Below, one piece after another: positions 1-6,308 of a stretch of DNA of 8,236 bases (its first letter is position 1; the number at the start of each line of letters is the position of its first letter). Source of the stretch: Clostridiales bacterium (GTDB taxonomy: Bacteria > Bacillota_A > Clostridia > Saccharofermentanales > Saccharofermentanaceae); contig JAILHZ010000043.1 of NCBI GenBank assembly GCA_024695545.1, positions 1 through 8,236 on the forward strand, given 5' to 3'. A program made the translations under genes and the position numbers. The notes under the pieces are model-generated. The model was not told the origin of the DNA. It saw only the letters and a list, made by a program, of their open reading frames with translations, and did not search any database.

Positions 1-30
1 TATTCTCCATCTGATGTGTTTAACCGCATT

Positions 31-42
31 CATTATACCATT
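31..42 (-). promoter_or_regulatory. probable extended -10 promoter element reading out of the window
   Basis: On the minus strand this reads AATGGTATAATG: a perfect TATAAT (37 down to 32) preceded by TGG, which matches an extended -10. I see no good -35 at 16-18 bp. The same 12 bases occur at the araC promoter (3164-3175, same strand). The downstream gene would start to the left of the window, divergent from the DUF218 gene. The promoter is inferred from sequence alone. Confidence 0.4.
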
Positions 43-117
43 ACATATCCGTCATTTCGAAAAGCACTCGCCATGCTACGATATAGTTGTAAACAAAATC
101 ATTTGAGGTGAAAGGAA

Positions 118-924
118 ATGAAACACTATAAGGAAAAGAAATTCTCAACAAAGCGTGTCGTACGTACGGTGCTGTTTTTAGGTTCCGGCGCGCTGCTGCT
201 GCTTTTCCTTTCGGAAGTCGTCACCGGTTCCGTAAAGAATATCGGCACACTTTCCGGCCTGCTTTTTTCTGCACTCCTCATGACTTATATGCTTTTCTTT
301 GACCGCATCAATAACAGGATCAAGGCATACCGCAGAAACAGCAAGGCAGGAAGACGCGCACTGAACTGTGCTTTTGCAGCAGTGATCCTCGGCGTGCTCT
401 ACGTTATCACCGCCACATCTTTCATGATCGCCTATGCACATAGAAAAGCACCTGCGTCCAACCGTCCTCCGGTCCTGGTCGTCCTCGGCTGTATGGTTGT
501 TGATGATCAGCCGTGCACCGTTCTGGAAGACCGTATCCGTACAGCATATGAATACCTGGTCGAGCACCCTGATTCTCCGTGTATCGTCTCCGGCGGAAAG
601 GGAGCAGATGAATCGATCTCCGAAGCCGAGTGTATGTACAGAGAGCTCGTCAGCATGGGCATCTCTCCGGAGCGTATCTATAAGGAAGACCGTTCGACCA
701 CCACGAGAGAAAACCTTCTTTTCAGCAAGGAGATTCTCGAGAAAGAAAAACTCGGAGATACTATCGTGATCGTGACCAATTCCTGGCATGAACTTCGTGC
801 CAGCATGATCGCATCGAATCTCGATATTCCCTGCGGAACAGAAGGAGCCCCCACGGTTCCGTGGAGGCTGCCCAGTCATTACATTCGTGAGTTATTCGGC
901 ATCATGTATCAGCTCGTGTTCTAA
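118..924 (+). CDS. DUF218/YdcF-family membrane protein (SanA/ElyC-like domain)
   Basis: This 268-residue protein has three predicted membrane helices (about residues 14-34, 42-62 and 81-105) after a basic N terminus. A DUF218/YdcF domain follows from about residue 117 to 262. Family landmarks visible are LVVLGC (120-125) at the first strand, VSGGKGADESISEAE (157-171), the STTTREN loop (193-199) and VTNSWHELRA (219-228). Members of this family (SanA, ElyC, YdcF) are linked to envelope integrity or bind S-adenosylmethionine, but no reaction is firmly known for most, so I name only the family. The domain probably sits next to the membrane; its side is uncertain. The ATG at 118 is supported by GAGGTG at 105-110, seven bases upstream. 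The gene is monocistronic here and converges on the lipoprotein gene. Its stop codon lies inside an inverted repeat. Confidence 0.85.
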   Translation: MKHYKEKKFSTKRVVRTVLFLGSGALLLLFLSEVVTGSVKNIGTLSGLLFSALLMTYMLFFDRINNRIKAYRRNSKAGRRALNCAFAAVILGVLYVITATSFMIAYAHRKAPASNRPPVLVVLGCMVVDDQPCTVLEDRIRTAYEYLVEHPDSPCIVSGGKGADESISEAECMYRELVSMGISPERIYKEDRSTTTRENLLFSKEILEKEKLGDTIVIVTNSWHELRASMIASNLDIPCGTEGAPTVPWRLPSHYIRELFGIMYQLVF

Positions 925-936
925 TCAGAACACGAG
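913..936. terminator. perfect inverted repeat at convergent gene ends, possible bidirectional terminator
   Basis: CTCGTGTTCT (913-922) and AGAACACGAG (927-936) form a perfect 10-bp stem around the 4-base loop AATC. The left arm codes for the last residues of the DUF218 protein, and the stop codon TAA is at 922-924. The opposing lipoprotein gene ends at 958. Position and symmetry suit a shared terminator, but neither strand has a U-run after the stem, so it is not a classical intrinsic terminator. A GC-rich stretch with a short CGGG/CCCG stem follows at 940-956. Confidence 0.5.
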
Positions 937-957
937 TGGCGGGGCCGCGGTTCCCGA

Positions 958-2064
958 TCAGAACGGCATCGTGAAGAATCCGTCGAGTCTTCCGTACGCA
1001 AGTACATTTCCGGAGTTTCCGTCCTTGTCGGTATTCAGTCCCTCGAAGATCTGATCGAGGTAGTTACCGCCTTTATCGAAATTCCAGTTGCCCGCGCTCA
1101 TCTCTTTTTTGAGTGCGAATACGAATACGGAATAAGTATGAGTAGTGCCCGACGGCGGATACGGACCGACATATTGCTGTCCCTTATTACTTCTGAATTC
1201 ACTGTCGATCTCACCTTCTGCCATCGATGTTTTCGTCGTGATATAGTCCATGTGCAGCCATCCGCCATCGAGCATAATGGCGACATACTGTGTTGCGCCG
1301 TCCACTTTCTCCCAGGTGAGCTCCGGAGACACATTCTGTCCGTCGAGGGTCTTAGAGATCTTCGTATCCCAGATATCATCATGCAGGTTCTGCGAGGTGA
1401 CATTTATCGTAGGGAGATCCTTAAACGGAACTTCTTTGATATATGTATCGGACTTTGCCGTCAGATAATCCCAGCGGCTGAGCTTATCCGCTTTTCCCGG
1501 AAGAGATATCGTGCCCTGTCCTTCTCCATAGTCGAGGACGATCGTCATGGAGCCGTCTCTATTAACTGCGGCGGAATACATCGTCACATTCTCGAAGCAG
1601 AATTTCTGCACACCGGCATATAGGAAACTGTCGCCTGTCGCACTGAAGGTCACATCGATCTTTTCACTTCCATCTGTTGCTTTACCGGTGGTCCCCTTAA
1701 TATCTTTCATATCTTTGCCGAAGTGGATATAGAAAACGCCGGAGACACCCTTGAAGTCTTCTGCGAGCGCCGGGCTTATCGACGCACAGTCATCCACGAC
1801 GAACCGCCAGTAGGAATCCGGCATCTCCGAGGCATCTCCGAGTTCCCACTTCGTTTCCACGGAGCTCTCGATTTCCCACGGTCCGTCTTTTTCTTTCTGG
1901 ATATAGGTCACGTTTTTCTCGATGGTCTGCGGAAAAACACCGGCACTGACATTCTCTTTTTCTGTCTCCGTCTTATGCTGCGGTTCAAAAGGCTTTCCCT
2001 TGCATCCGCAAAGAAGAGAAAAAACCATTACTGCTGAAGCGATTTTAATGTATTTCGATTTCAT
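958..2064 (-). CDS. lipoprotein with C-terminal PEBP (YbhB/YbcL-like) domain
   Basis: This 368-residue secreted protein starts with a lipoprotein signal: MKSKYIKIAS, a hydrophobic stretch and the lipobox LCGC, which predicts lipidation at Cys21. The start at 2064 has a strong GGGAGGAG site five bases upstream. Residues about 218-366 look like a bacterial phosphatidylethanolamine-binding protein domain. The signs are GQNVSPELTW (242-251), a D-x4-H region around Asp266 and His271, YVGPYPPSG (298-306), His309 and the following YSVFVFAL strand. The ligand of this family in bacteria is mostly unknown. Residues about 50-205 are a separate acidic, probably beta-rich region that I do not recognise. 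The protein is likely anchored to the outer face of the cytoplasmic membrane. It lies 83 bp downstream of the araC-type gene on the same strand, with no convincing promoter between, so the two may be co-transcribed. PEBP assignment is confident; function is not. Confidence 0.8.
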   Translation of the reverse strand: MKSKYIKIASAVMVFSLLCGCKGKPFEPQHKTETEKENVSAGVFPQTIEKNVTYIQKEKDGPWEIESSVETKWELGDASEMPDSYWRFVVDDCASISPALAEDFKGVSGVFYIHFGKDMKDIKGTTGKATDGSEKIDVTFSATGDSFLYAGVQKFCFENVTMYSAAVNRDGSMTIVLDYGEGQGTISLPGKADKLSRWDYLTAKSDTYIKEVPFKDLPTINVTSQNLHDDIWDTKISKTLDGQNVSPELTWEKVDGATQYVAIMLDGGWLHMDYITTKTSMAEGEIDSEFRSNKGQQYVGPYPPSGTTHTYSVFVFALKKEMSAGNWNFDKGGNYLDQIFEGLNTDKDGNSGNVLAYGRLDGFFTMPF

Positions 2065-2147
2065 GCTGACTCCTCCCGGCTTTTTTCTGCATCTTACCCG
2101 ATAGCAAAATCAAGCCGTTAGAAACATGAGCACAAAAACAGGGAAAA

Positions 2148-3140
2148 TCAGCACAAGCCTTTCATGTTCTTTCGGAATTCCGTGGGACTCAGGCCCAGGT
2201 GTTTCTTAAACACTTTCGCGAAATAGTTCGTATCACTGTACCCGCAGTGCAGGCTGATCTCACTGATGGTCCGGTCCGAATACTGAAGTTCGGTTTTCGC
2301 ATGCGCCATACGTAGATTTTCGAGATACGACATGCAGGGCATGCCCACTTCTTTATTGAACGCTTCATTCAGGATATTCTTATTGACTGAGAATTCCTTA
2401 AGAAGCGTAGCCAGCGTGATCTCCTCACCCATATTCACCCAGAAATACTGGATCACTTTTACGACCAGCGGATCCCTGTAGATCTCATCCTGCCGGTAGT
2501 CCCTGTAAAAGTCAGCCACCTCAAAAAAGAGGATCTCCTCGATAAAGTGCCGGATGCGGAGGATCCAGAAGTTGTCCGGCTGTGCATTCACCTCATAGCG
2601 GATACTGCAGAAAAATCTCCGAAGCGCATCGTTTGCTTCATTCGAGAGCGCAAAAAAAGAAATATCCCGGCCTCTTCTGCAGAAACCCGACAGAAGCAGC
2701 GCGTCCTGATAGATCATTTCTTTTGAGAAGCTCTCGTCGAATCTCACATCTCCGTCAATAAGAAGCGCCAGTTTCTCATTCATAGTGAGTGCTTTTCCAT
2801 CGGGAAGGGCACTGAAGAATCTGTCGTATTTTCCGGAGTTCAGGTTTTCGATCGTAAACTCATCGCGAAGGATGGTCGGCTTGAAATAGAGAGTACGTGA
2901 TTTGATGCCGCGCTCGGAGATGACCTTCAGCTCGGCTTTCTCGTTCATAGCAAATGCCGCCGGCGAAGTGATCAGGTGATACTGACCATCTTCTTCGACG
3001 ACAAAAGAACCTCTCTCGACTAAGACGACTTTATACGTGGTTTTATCGTTCAGATACTCGGAAAATCCTGTGTTCTCCTCATAATAGACATCGATCGAAC
3101 AATCCATTCCCGGACGTTTGCTTCTCGTCACCAGATCCAT
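2148..3140 (-). CDS. AraC-family transcriptional regulator
   Basis: This 330-residue cytoplasmic DNA-binding protein has the C-terminal double helix-turn-helix of the AraC/XylS family at about residues 225-325. The first helix-turn-helix is ITLATLLKEFSVNKNILNEAF (241-261). The second includes TISEISLHCGYSDTNYFAKVFKKHLGLSPTEFRK, ending at residue 324, which is the family signature. The N-terminal part (about 35-100) resembles a cupin-like sensing domain (VVLVERGSFVVEEDGQYHLI), but the effector cannot be told from sequence. The ATG at 3140 is 18-20 bases below an extended -10 promoter and has an AGG-type site seven bases upstream. The gene sits just after the dapL terminator and 83 bp ahead of the PEBP lipoprotein gene, which is its most likely partner or target. 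Confidence 0.9.
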   Translation of the reverse strand: MDLVTRSKRPGMDCSIDVYYEENTGFSEYLNDKTTYKVVLVERGSFVVEEDGQYHLITSPAAFAMNEKAELKVISERGIKSRTLYFKPTILRDEFTIENLNSGKYDRFFSALPDGKALTMNEKLALLIDGDVRFDESFSKEMIYQDALLLSGFCRRGRDISFFALSNEANDALRRFFCSIRYEVNAQPDNFWILRIRHFIEEILFFEVADFYRDYRQDEIYRDPLVVKVIQYFWVNMGEEITLATLLKEFSVNKNILNEAFNKEVGMPCMSYLENLRMAHAKTELQYSDRTISEISLHCGYSDTNYFAKVFKKHLGLSPTEFRKNMKGLC

Positions 3141-3164
3141 TTCCCTACCTCACTTTCGGTTACC

Positions 3165-3173
3165 ATTATACCA
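3165..3173 (-). promoter_or_regulatory. extended -10 promoter for the araC-type gene
   Basis: The minus strand reads TGGTATAAT, a perfect -10 with the TG extension, ending at 3165. Transcription would start near 3158, giving a leader of under 20 bases before the ATG at 3140. No good -35 is present, which is common for extended -10 promoters. AATGGTA occurs twice in tandem across the site (period 8), which could be chance or part of an operator. Confidence 0.6.
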
Positions 3174-3193
3174 TTCCGGAAACTCAGGATCAT

Positions 3194-3221
3194 AAAGAAA
3201 AGGACTGCCGGAGCAGTCCTT
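3194..3221 (-). terminator. intrinsic terminator after dapL
   Basis: On the minus strand AAGGACTGC (3221-3213) and GCAGTCCTT (3208-3200) form a perfect 9-bp stem with a TCCG loop, followed by TTCTTTATG. It lies 30 bases past the dapL stop codon. The stem, the tetraloop and the U-rich tail on the minus strand only make this a confident rho-independent terminator for the dap genes. Confidence 0.85.
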
Positions 3222-3250
3222 CCATTTGACGTTCAGTTTGATTCAATTGC

Positions 3251-4441
3251 TTAGCCCTCGCTGTACAGCTCCTTGATCCTTTTCATCGCTTCGATCGTGT
3301 TGTCGCGGGTGTTGAAGGAGGTGAATCTTACATAGCCTTCACCGCACTCACCGAAACCGCTGCCGGGTGTGCAGATGACATTCGCTTTCGCAAGAAGTTC
3401 ATCAAAGAATGCCCAGGATTTCATGGACTTCGGGCATCTCACCCAGATGTACGGAGAGTTCACGCCGCCGGTATAAGGCCACTTCAATTCTGTAAATGTA
3501 TCGGCAATGATGCGTGCGTTCTCCTTATAGTATGCGATGTTCTCACGGATCTCAGCCAGGCCCTGATCCTTCAGGCAGGCAGCCGCCGCCTTCTGAACCG
3601 GATAGGCAACTCCGTTGAACTTGGTCGTCTGACGGCGCAGCCACATCTTACGGAGCTGTATGCCATCTCTTACAAGGCCGCCCGGAACGATGGTGTAACC
3701 GCATCTTGTTCCCGTGAAGCCGGCTGTCTTAGAGAAAGAACAGAACTCGATCGCACAGGATCTTGCGCCCTCGATCTCGTATATGGAACGCGGTACTTCA
3801 GGGTCAGAAATAAAGGATTCATATGCTGCGTCAAAGAGGATAACGGAACCGTTTGCATTAGCAAACCTGACCCACTGTTCCAGGCGTGTTCTGTCATACG
3901 CCGCGCCTGTCGGGTTGTTCGGAGAACAGAGGTAGATGATGTCTGCCTGAAGTCCCGGATACGGCATCGGGAGGAAGTCGTTGTCTGCGGTTGCAGAGAG
4001 TTTTACGATCTTTCTTCCTGCCATAACATTTGTATCTACATATACCGGATAGACCGGATCGGTCACGGCGACGATATTGTCCTGATCGAAGATATCGAGG
4101 ATGTTTCCGAGGTCGCTCTTGGCACCGTCGCTGACAAAGATCTCATCGCTGAAGAGCTTCACGCCGGACGTCTCCTTATAGTAATCCGCAATCGTATCTC
4201 TTAAGAATTCATAGCCCTGCTCCGGACCGTATCCGTGGAACCCTGCTTCGGTTCCCATATCTTCGGCAGCCTTGATCATCGCATCTACCGCGGACTTACA
4301 GAGCGGTCTGGTAACGTCGCCGATACCCATCTTGATGAGAGACGCGTTTGCGTCCTGTGCCATAAACTTTCTTACCCGCTCGGCGACTTCCGAGAACAGG
4401 TATGTCTCCTCGATATTCTGGTAATTCTTGTTGATCTTCAT
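3251..4441 (-). CDS. dapL: LL-diaminopimelate aminotransferase
   Basis: This is a PLP enzyme of fold type I that converts tetrahydrodipicolinate plus glutamate directly to LL-2,6-diaminopimelate and 2-oxoglutarate, bypassing the acylated intermediates of the classical lysine pathway. The 396 residues fit the family. Visible signatures are IKMGIGDVTRPL (36-47), HGYGPEQGYEFLR (69-81), SPNNPTGAAYD (173-183), SFSKTAGFTGTRCGY (235-249) with the PLP lysine at 238, and GYVRF with the carboxylate-binding Arg372. I chose the ATG at 4441 because AGGAGG lies ten bases upstream. A longer frame from a GTG at 4477 has no binding site and adds residues unlike the family. It is 59 bp downstream of dapF, which catalyses the next step, so the two are probably an operon ending at 3194-3221. 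Confidence 0.95.
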   Translation of the reverse strand: MKINKNYQNIEETYLFSEVAERVRKFMAQDANASLIKMGIGDVTRPLCKSAVDAMIKAAEDMGTEAGFHGYGPEQGYEFLRDTIADYYKETSGVKLFSDEIFVSDGAKSDLGNILDIFDQDNIVAVTDPVYPVYVDTNVMAGRKIVKLSATADNDFLPMPYPGLQADIIYLCSPNNPTGAAYDRTRLEQWVRFANANGSVILFDAAYESFISDPEVPRSIYEIEGARSCAIEFCSFSKTAGFTGTRCGYTIVPGGLVRDGIQLRKMWLRRQTTKFNGVAYPVQKAAAACLKDQGLAEIRENIAYYKENARIIADTFTELKWPYTGGVNSPYIWVRCPKSMKSWAFFDELLAKANVICTPGSGFGECGEGYVRFTSFNTRDNTIEAMKRIKELYSEG

Positions 4442-4451
4442 TTCTCTATTT

Positions 4452-4457
4452 CCTCCT
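4452..4457 (-). promoter_or_regulatory. Shine-Dalgarno site that sets the dapL start
   Basis: AGGAGG on the minus strand lies ten bases before the ATG at 4441 and inside the longer GTG-initiated frame. This supports the shorter 396-residue protein. Confidence 0.75.
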
Positions 4458-4500
4458 ACTTCACTACATCTCGCCACTTCGGCGTCCTACTGAAACTACT

Positions 4501-5343
4501 TTATATTTCGATCTCACCGGTGAAACTGATCACGGCAGGTCCCGTCATCAGAACACGTTCATCGGTATAGTTGATCACGAGTTCGCCGCCGTTAAGGATC
4601 ACGCGGACATCTTCGCCCTTCTTCGCATGACCATTGAGGCATGCCGCAACGACTGTCGCACAGGTGCCGGTACCGCAGGCCCAGGTCTCACCGGATCCTC
4701 TTTCCCAGACACGCATGCGAAGGAGATTCTCGCCGAGAACCTCCACGAATTCCGTATTTACACTTTCAGGGAACATCGGATGATGTTCAAACTTCGGACC
4801 GATCGACGGAAGATCCATCTTCTCGACATCCTTTACGAAAAGCACCGCGTGCGGATTTCCCATCGATACGCAGGTGATGTTGTAGTTTTCCCCATCAACC
4901 TCGACTTCTCTGTCTACGACAGTATCACCCTCAAGATCAACAGGGATCAGTTGAGGGGAAAGGATCGCATGTCCCATATCCACCGTCGCACCGACCGCTG
5001 TTCCGTTTTCATCGAGCTGCATCTTTAATGTCTTGATCCCGCTCTTTGTTTCGATCGTGAGCGTATCCTTATGGACTCCCCAGATATCGTGAATAAACTT
5101 ACCGACACAGCGGATACCGTTACCGCACATCTTTCCTTCGGAGCCATCCAGATTAAACATGATCATTCTTCCATCTGCCACATCAGAAGGGGCGACCAGG
5201 ATCAGGCCGTCAGATCCGATACCGAAATGTCTGTCAGAGATCTTTACCGAAAGAGCAGATGGGTCATCGATCGCATACTTTCTGGCGTCGATATAGACAT
5301 AGTCATTACCGCATCCCTGCATCTTCGTAAACTCATACTTCAT
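4501..5343 (-). CDS. dapF: diaminopimelate epimerase
   Basis: This cofactor-independent epimerase interconverts LL- and meso-diaminopimelate, supplying meso-DAP for lysine and for peptidoglycan cross-linking. At 280 residues it has normal family length. The start of the fold reads FTKMQGCGNDYVYID (5-19). The two catalytic cysteines are both present, Cys73 in KMCGNGIRC and Cys223 in ACGTGTC. The conserved substrate-contact segments NLDGSE (64-69), MGNPHAV (161-167), NTEFVEV (196-202) and WERGSGET (213-220) are intact. The ATG at 5343 has a modest GAAGG-type site upstream. It precedes dapL by 59 bp with no terminator between them, and its product acts on the DapL product. The 92 bp upstream, to the ANTAR gene, is very AT-rich and probably holds its promoter, though I see no clear -35/-10 pair. 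Confidence 0.96.
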   Translation of the reverse strand: MKYEFTKMQGCGNDYVYIDARKYAIDDPSALSVKISDRHFGIGSDGLILVAPSDVADGRMIMFNLDGSEGKMCGNGIRCVGKFIHDIWGVHKDTLTIETKSGIKTLKMQLDENGTAVGATVDMGHAILSPQLIPVDLEGDTVVDREVEVDGENYNITCVSMGNPHAVLFVKDVEKMDLPSIGPKFEHHPMFPESVNTEFVEVLGENLLRMRVWERGSGETWACGTGTCATVVAACLNGHAKKGEDVRVILNGGELVINYTDERVLMTGPAVISFTGEIEI

Positions 5344-5435
5344 TTCCCGTACCTTCTTTCTTCACTTTCAAGAACCTGCACGCCATTGTGTATGGTTTAT
5401 ATATAATCGGATTAAATTATTATTTTATTTCTTAT

Positions 5436-6026
5436 TTAATTACCGGACTCATATGTCCTTATGATCTCGTACGCCACATCCGAGCGCGTCCGTCCGCTGT
5501 TCATGGCTTCCTTCTCGATGAATTTGTGCGCTTCTTCTTCCGTGAAAGACAGCGTCTGCATCAGGAGAAGTTTGGCTCTCGTGATCACTTTCTCGTCATC
5601 GAGTTTTTTCTTCAGAGCACCGAGCCTGATGTGGGCCATATCCGCAGCTTGTATCGCTGTGGTAAAAGCACTCTGCTTGAGCGGCTTGACCAGGATCGTT
5701 GCGCCCATGTCAAGAAGCTTCTCTTTCGCTTTCTTCTCTTCCTCGGTAGAGAATGAAGTTTCATCTGCCAGGAAAAGCACGCTGGATGTCGGATGCGCTA
5801 CCGCCGAGTGGCACGCTTTGACCGCCACCGGATCGGAGATACCCGCTTCTACGATCAGAAGGCCGTAGTCTCCCTTCTTCGCAAGACGTACTCCCTTATC
5901 ATTGATCACATCCCACACGATCTCGTGCGGATGCTTGAGGCTGTTCATGATGAAATTCTCCAGGACCCGACTTGCACCCGGTTCCTTTCTCAGGATTAAT
6001 ACCTTGTCTATTCCTGTTGAACTCAT
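5436..6026 (-). CDS. ANTAR-domain RNA-binding regulator with degenerate receiver (NitR-like)
   Basis: This 196-residue protein has a receiver-like N-terminal half and a C-terminal ANTAR domain at about residues 138-190 (LKKKLDDEKVITRAKLLLMQ, then FTEEEAHKFIEKEAMNSGRTRSDVAYEII). ANTAR domains bind leader RNA and prevent transcription termination. In the receiver half, DYGLLIVEAG has Glu60 where the phosphorylated Asp normally ends the third strand, and the usual Thr/Ser region reads FLADE. Lys114 in LVKPL is kept. Phosphorylation at the standard site is therefore unlikely. I chose the ATG at 6026 because AGAGGTG lies six bases upstream at 6033-6039; a GTG at 6035 overlaps that site. The gene is divergent from glnN, the pattern known for clostridial NitR-type regulators of glutamine synthetase. 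That makes glnN control its likely job, by inference. Confidence 0.85.
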   Translation of the reverse strand: MSSTGIDKVLILRKEPGASRVLENFIMNSLKHPHEIVWDVINDKGVRLAKKGDYGLLIVEAGISDPVAVKACHSAVAHPTSSVLFLADETSFSTEEEKKAKEKLLDMGATILVKPLKQSAFTTAIQAADMAHIRLGALKKKLDDEKVITRAKLLLMQTLSFTEEEAHKFIEKEAMNSGRTRSDVAYEIIRTYESGN

Positions 6027-6076
6027 ATGATTCACCTCTTTTCAATATGTGCTGTCTCAGATCCGTCTGCTTAAAG

Positions 6077-6123
6077 TAGCCTATGCTAACTGGCATTACG
6101 GCATTTGCGGTTTTCTTAGGCTA
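6077..6123 (-). repeat. inverted repeat in the leader of the ANTAR gene
   Basis: TAGCCTA (6077-6083) and TAGGCTA (6117-6123) are perfect 7-base complements 33 bases apart. GCTAAC also repeats directly at 6085-6090 and 6120-6125. Inside the loop a smaller ATGC/GCAT stem closes a six-base loop (6083-6096). In the ANTAR transcript this could fold as a leader hairpin about 50 bases before the ATG. The six-base loop reads CAGTTA on that strand and lacks the A1/G4 pattern of ANTAR targets. Confidence 0.4.
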
Positions 6124-6127
6124 ACAC

Positions 6128-6156
6128 ATATTATTTTTCCTACTTAATAATGTACT
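6128..6156 (-). promoter_or_regulatory. weak candidate promoter for the ANTAR gene
   Basis: On the minus strand AGTACA (6156-6151), a 17-base spacer and TAATAT (6133-6128) form a partial -35/-10 pair. The -35 matches only three of six consensus bases. It would give a leader of roughly 95 bases that contains the 6077-6123 repeat. Other AT-rich hexamers nearby could serve equally well. Confidence 0.25.
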
Positions 6157-6171
6157 CCCGTTTTCTTGATT

Positions 6172-6261
6172 TTGCAACTTGCAATATCTAAAAATTCATT
6201 TCGACGTGAAAAAACGTTCATTTTCGTAGGTGTATTTCACAAATTATGCAAGTTTGTGCAA
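6172..6261. repeat. cluster of TGCAA half-sites, bulged inverted repeat
   Basis: TTGCAACTTGCA (6172-6183) is complementary to TGCAAGTT-TG-TGCAA (6247-6261) apart from the two-base TG bulge. TGCAA occurs four times in all, near 6173, 6180, 6247 and 6257. The right-hand copy is nested in a further palindrome: ACAAAT-TA-TGCA, loop AGTTTG, TGCA-ATTTGT (6239-6266). The cluster lies upstream of the best glnN promoter and resembles a set of operator half-sites, but no specific protein can be assigned. Confidence 0.45.
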
Positions 6262-6302
6262 TTTGTCATTCATTTTGTGTTGACAGACGAATTCATTTGA
6301 CG
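6195..6302 (+). repeat. four direct TTCATTT repeats upstream of glnN
   Basis: TTCATTT begins at 6195, 6217, 6269 and 6292, giving spacings of 22, 52 and 23 bases. The first and last continue as TTCATTTCGACG and TTCATTTGACG; the middle two continue as TTCATTTTCG and TTCATTTTGTG. The members of each pair are about two helical turns apart. The region is AT-rich, so chance cannot be excluded without a background test. Confidence 0.4.
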
Positions 6303-6308
6303 TATTCT
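6280..6308 (+). promoter_or_regulatory. sigma-A-type promoter for glnN
   Basis: A perfect -35 TTGACA (6280-6285) and a -10 TATTCT (6303-6308) are separated by exactly 17 bases. Transcription would start near 6314-6316, giving a leader of about 70 bases that begins just before the 6324-6355 hairpin. This is the best promoter match on the plus strand upstream of glnN. A weaker alternative, TTGATT (6166) with TAAAAA (6189), would give a much longer leader. Confidence 0.65.

Noticed and set aside
178..879. Long minus-strand frame (233 codons) across the DUF218 gene
   Set aside because: It is antisense to a well-supported family member, has no family-like motifs and no ribosome binding site of note.
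1138..1623. Plus-strand frame opposite the PEBP lipoprotein gene
   Set aside because: Antisense shadow; the minus-strand protein has a lipobox, a strong Shine-Dalgarno site and PEBP motifs.
4442..4477. Longer dapL start at the GTG at 4477
   Set aside because: The AGGAGG site lies inside this extension and points to the ATG at 4441; the extra twelve residues do not look like the family.
5344..5435. Lysine riboswitch or T-box upstream of dapF
   Set aside because: The gap is only 92 bases, mostly A and T, and cannot hold either structure. An 11-base palindrome TAATCGGATTA (5404-5414) is present but is too short to interpret.
6203..6216. ACGT-GAAAAA-ACGT small hairpin as the first ANTAR hexaloop
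   Set aside because: The loop lacks A at position 1 and G at position 4, the stem is weak, and it lies upstream of the best promoter.
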